NCBI GenBank assembly: GCA_036320915.1
Contig: JAXBDG010000012.1
Coordinates: 980,501-1,044,500 of the forward strand
Source: Linnemannia elongata
Lineage: Eukaryota; Mortierellomycota; Mortierellomycetes; Mortierellales; Mortierellaceae
Direction: 5' to 3'
DNA: 64,000 bases
The notes below the pieces were generated by a model. The model made no database searches and had not been told where the DNA came from. It worked only from the letters and a program-made list of their open reading frames with translations. The translations under genes were made by a program, and so were the position numbers. Positions 59,382 through 64,000 of the stretch are shown here, piece by piece. Numbering within the stretch: the first letter of the stretch is position 1; each line of letters opens with the position of its first letter.

Positions 59382-59693
59382 CTTAATTAATTAATGAATG
59401 AATGTAACACATAACTTAACCAATATTAATTCATACGTGTGTGTGTGTGCGTCTGTATGTGAATTGGTCATTTTGTGTGCGTCTGGTGCCACTGCCACGT
59501 CTCGCGTCTCGCTTGGCTTATTTCGCACCCCTCTTTTTTTCCCCCTTCCTTCCTTCCTTCCTTCCTTCCTTCCTTCCTTCCTTCCTTCCTTCCTTCCTTC
59601 TTCATCAACAACATCAACAACATCAACAACCAACGGGACCAACCAACCAACCAACCATTTACACATACTTGACTACCTTCAGTAGCAACAACC
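59382..59693. promoter_or_regulatory. Intergenic region, BEM3-like to derlin gene
   Basis: 312 bp that must hold the BEM3-like 3' end and the derlin promoter. It contains a (CCTT)n run of about 14 units at 59,545-59,600, then ATCAACAAC and CCAA repeats up to the derlin ATG. No gene seen. Confidence 0.5.
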
Positions 59694-60878
59694 ATGCCAG
59701 AAAACGAACTTATGGCCGCATACAAGAGCGTGCCCATCGTCACTAGGTCAATGCTCACCGCCACCATCCTCATCTCCATCGGAGTCGCCGTCCACCTCAT
59801 CCCCTACAGCCTCATCTACCTCGACTGGTCCTCGATCCTCTACCGCTTCCACGTAAGTCTTATTCCTCTTTCTTCCTCTCCCTCGTCGTTCTTCTTCCTC
59901 GTTGTTTGCTTTGTTTTCTGCCAAGGTAGTGCACATGTAAGAGAATATTAACACACTCAATTCGACAACAACACGCTTTTATGCCAATGATGCCATTATT
60001 AGATCCATAGGCTATTTACGCCTTTCTTTATCACCGGTGTCAACTTTACAATGCTCTTTGATCTCTACTTTCTGTTCACATACGGATCCCAGCTCGAGAA
60101 CTCAACCTTTGCCGGCCGGTCTGCAGACTTTGCCTGGTTCATCATATTCACGTCCATCGTTTCATCCGTAAGTATCTCTTTTATTCGAAATACCATTACA
60201 TTTGGTTGAGACAAGGAATGCTATATTAATCAATCGCCTTGCGTCTTTTGCCTTCACTACTTTGGTCCTTGGATACTTGGACACTACCACAAATATTACT
60301 ATTACTACCAATTGACCACCTATATAGATCGTTGCGCACTACATGAGAATTGCATTCTTGTTCCAGGCGCTGCTGATTGCGGTGATCTATCTCTGGTCGC
60401 AGGCAAACTCTGACAGGATAGTCTCCTTCATGTTTGGTGTCCAGTTCAAGGTAAATCGATGCTGGAAGGAGGAGAAGAAGGAAGAGAAGCATGAAGAAAA
60501 ATACAGAAGAGACAGCTAACAAATTGTTTTGTGTATATTTATGCGTTCTCTTTTATGTAGGCGGTATATTTCCCATGGGTGCTAGTGGCGTACAATGCAG
60601 TGATGATGGGTGCGACGATCCCCTGGGTGATGCTGATTGGGATAGCATCTGCTCATGTGTACTACTTTCTCGACTCTGTATATCCAGCCATGGGCGGTCC
60701 AAGGCTGATCCCCACGCCGGGTCTGCTGTACAGATTGCTGCCTAGGCAAGAGGTTGCCGGAGCTGGATTCACGGCGGGGGGAAACACGGCGAACGTGTTC
60801 CGGACAGGACAGCAGGGTGGCACAGCAACGGCGGACACGACTGGTCACCGCTGGGGATCTGGCAACCGCCTTGGCTGA
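59694..60878 (+). CDS. DFM1: Derlin (Der1/Dfm1 family) with C-terminal SHP box
   Basis: Four exons, 59694-59852, 60003-60167, 60328-60450, 60561-60878; 254 aa. Rhomboid-pseudoprotease membrane protein of the endoplasmic reticulum that helps extract misfolded proteins for degradation. The N-terminal YKSVPIVTRSMLTA motif, the IHRLFTPFF segment, several hydrophobic helices and the FPWVLVAYNAVMMG region are typical. There is no catalytic Ser-His pair of active rhomboids. The C-terminus ends HRWGSGNRLG (about 245-254), an SHP box like that of Dfm1 and derlin-1, which binds Cdc48/p97. The gene is only about 27 kb from UFD2, whose product also works with Cdc48. All introns are GT-AG. Confidence 0.93.
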
Positions 60879-61826
<948 letters not shown>

Positions 61827-64000
61827 ATGATCAGCGCTTTTTTCATCTATAACCAGAAGGGCGAGGTCCTCATCTCACGCCTCTACCGCCAGGATCTCAA
61901 GTAAGCACATTCCAGTCAACCTTCCTCTCTGCATGTTAACACGACACAACCATACAGCACATTGTCATCGTTGCCTTTGTCCGTGCCTGGCTGCCAGCTT
62001 CTTTTCTTTGTTGGCAAATCTTCTCTCTTTCTATCTCCCTAACACGCCGAACTTTACTTGTTGGCCGGTACCCTCCTGTCTACTATTAGGCGCTCGATTG
62101 CAGACATCTTCCGTATCCAGGTCATATCCAACACGGACGTGCGCTCACCCATCATCACTCTGGGTTCAACTTCGTTCTTCCATGTCCGCCACGAGAACCT
62201 CTATATCGTCGCCCTCACAAAGTGGAACGCCAATGCTGCCCTGATCTTTGAATTCTGCTATCGGGTCATCAACGTCGGTCGCTCGTACTTTGGCAAGTTT
62301 GACGAGGAGGCCGTCAAGGCCAACTTTGTCCTCATCTACGAGCTACTCGATGGTATGTCAGCCACTTTCCAGTTTCTTTTTCTCCCTTTTTTTTTGCCTT
62401 ACTTCTCTTGCTCCTTCACTGTGTTATTTTTACATTCTTCCTCTTTTGAATTTGTTTGAGTGCTCTTAATTTTATGTCGTAACCTTCTCCAAAGCAACTG
62501 AAGAAAAATGAAGAAAAAAAAAGCTGGCACTGTATTAAAATGGGACGCTTCAACTCTCTTTCACTCTCTCGCTTTTATAGAGGTGTTAGACTTTGGATAC
62601 CCGCAAAACAGCGAGGCAGATACGCTCAAGATGTACATCACCACCGAATCAGTAAAGTCTGAACGGGCAGTTATGGAGGATTCGGCCAAGATCACCATCC
62701 AGGCAACAGGAGCAACATCGTGGAGAAGGAGCGACGTCAAGTACAGGAAGAACGAGGCCTTTATCGATGTGATCGAGTCTGTCAATTTGCTCCTCAGTGC
62801 TCAAGGAAACGTCCTCAGGGCAGACGTCGCAGGACAGATCATGATGCGAGCCTATCTCTCAGGAACACCCGAGTGCAAGTTTGGACTGAACGACAAGGTG
62901 CTCCTGGAGAAGGATCCCTCCAACCGCAGGTACATGCAACGATTACCGGTGGATTGGCGGCAGCGGCCATCTCTTGCCTTTTTCCCGATTCTATGAAAGG
63001 CGTTTTTTTCTCGGCTATTTCCAAAGGGACATTTCACGCAATTGCTTAACAACCACATAATATATTCCATACCCCACCTTCTTAGGAAAACATCTAACAC
63101 TGTTGAGATTGACGACTGCCAGTTCCACCAATGCGTCAAACTCGGAAAATTCGATAGTGATCGCACTATCAGCTTTATACCTCCTGATGGCGAGTTTGAG
63201 CTCATGAGGTACTTCTAGTGGCGTACAATACTGTTGACACACCCTCGTTTTCATTTATGGAATATCCACAATTACTCATGGAGCGTGCGCTTTGTAACCC
63301 TTGGAGGACGTCTCAAGGCAACACTGACACCCTTTTTGTTGAAAAAAAAACAGGTACCGGACATCGGACAATATCAACCTCCCGTTCAAGGTCCATCCCG
63401 TTGTCATTGAGATTGGAAAGTCCAAGATTGAGTACAGAATCTTGGTGAAGGCCAACTTTTCGTCCAAACTGTACGCCAACAACGTGGTGCTCAATATCCC
63501 AACACCACTCAACACTGCAGGAGTTACATGCACGGCCTCGTCGGGCAAGGCTAAATATGTCCCAGCAGAGAATTCTATCGTCTGGAAGTAAGTATTTTGG
63601 CATTACACGTCTTCTTGTTGCCGTAGTCAGTCTCCTTGTTACTCGTTTGATTGCTAATTACTACATGCGACCTGTTGGTTATCGTATAATGATTATTCAC
63701 CAATGTTACTCCACTTCTTGTGAATTGATACTAGGATTCCACGCTTCCAAGGACAGTCCGAGTTTACGCTGACGGGCGAAGCAAACTTGACGGCAATGAC
63801 GCACAAGAAGGCGTGGTCGCGACCCCCGATCTCGATGGACTTTCAAGTGCTCATGTTCACATCTTCAGGACTGCTGGTTCGGTTCCTCAAGGTCTTCGAG
63901 AAGAACAACTATCAGTCCGTCAAGTGGGTGCGATACATGACCAAAGCTGGCAACTATCAAATCAGGGTAAGTTTTTGCCTGTGAGGCCTGTCAACGTGGT
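61827..64000 (+). CDS. APM4: AP-2 clathrin adaptor complex subunit mu (3' end beyond window)
   Basis: Seven exons are visible: 61827-61900, 62090-62352, 62581-62929, 63086-63208, 63354-63587, 63735-63966, with the last donor (GTAAGT) at 63,967; only a few terminal codons should lie beyond the window. (Six coding exons are inside; the seventh is missing.) The N-terminal longin-like part ([40 protein letters not shown]) and the C-terminal mu-homology domain ([78 protein letters not shown]) match AP-2 mu rather than AP-1 mu. The subunit recognises YxxPhi sorting signals and phosphoinositides in endocytosis. The linker between the halves is short. The start ATG opens the longin fold, so it is secure. 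Confidence 0.94.

Overview
This window looks like nuclear DNA of an early-diverging fungus, most likely Mortierellaceae (Mortierella sensu lato); the genus is an inference. The support is: intron-rich genes with mostly short (about 75-160 nt) introns; a fungal-type adenylate cyclase (Ras-association, leucine-rich repeats, PP2C-like domain, cyclase); fungal Afi1-, Bem3- and Hos2-type genes; glutamine- and serine-rich low-complexity protein segments; and very many CT microsatellites. I reconstructed spliced models for 16 protein genes (two run off the window edges). For the complete multi-exon models the summed exon lengths are divisible by three and each junction keeps frame. I see no rRNA, tRNA, CRISPR array or transposon.

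Layout. 1-10.3 kb: 5' end of a diflavin reductase (methionine synthase reductase-like, minus), divergent from a 1,880-residue adenylate cyclase (plus); then, on the minus strand, mitochondrial ribosomal protein uS7m and a Hos2/HDAC3-type histone deacetylase. 11-25 kb: a 96-residue DUF427 protein (plus), the ribosome-quality-control helicase ASCC3/Slh1 (minus, 11 exons) and, divergent from it, an ankyrin-RCC1-BTB-BTB protein of the IBTK type (plus). 26-37 kb: a homeodomain protein (minus) divergent from the U-box E4 ligase Ufd2 (plus, 13 exons), then a 1.9 kb gene-poor stretch and a FAD monooxygenase (plus). 37-46 kb: an Afi1-like polarity protein (minus) divergent from a PHD-TFIIS-SPOC protein of the Bye1/PHF3 type (plus). 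46-53 kb: adenylate kinase 6/Fap7 and a GPATCH1-like G-patch protein (plus), whose stop codon lies 13 bp from that of a convergent F-box-like leucine-rich gene (minus). 54-64 kb: a Bem3-type PX-PH-RhoGAP, a derlin with a Cdc48-binding SHP box, and the AP-2 mu subunit, cut at its last codons by the window end (all plus).

The genes are mostly housekeeping and not a pathway cluster, although several act in protein quality control (Ufd2, derlin, ASCC3, the IBTK-like adaptor) or in small-GTPase signalling and polarity (cyclase with Ras-association domain, Afi1-like, Bem3-like). The most unusual signals are: a cyclase domain in which both metal-binding aspartates are replaced (Ser1535, Glu1578) while the other active-site residues are kept; four apparent GC-AG introns among about 80; introns containing 30-43 nt A or U homopolymers, one with A30 directly at the acceptor; two stop-free introns of length 3n; and a consistent pyrimidine-rich sense-strand leader upstream of start codons.
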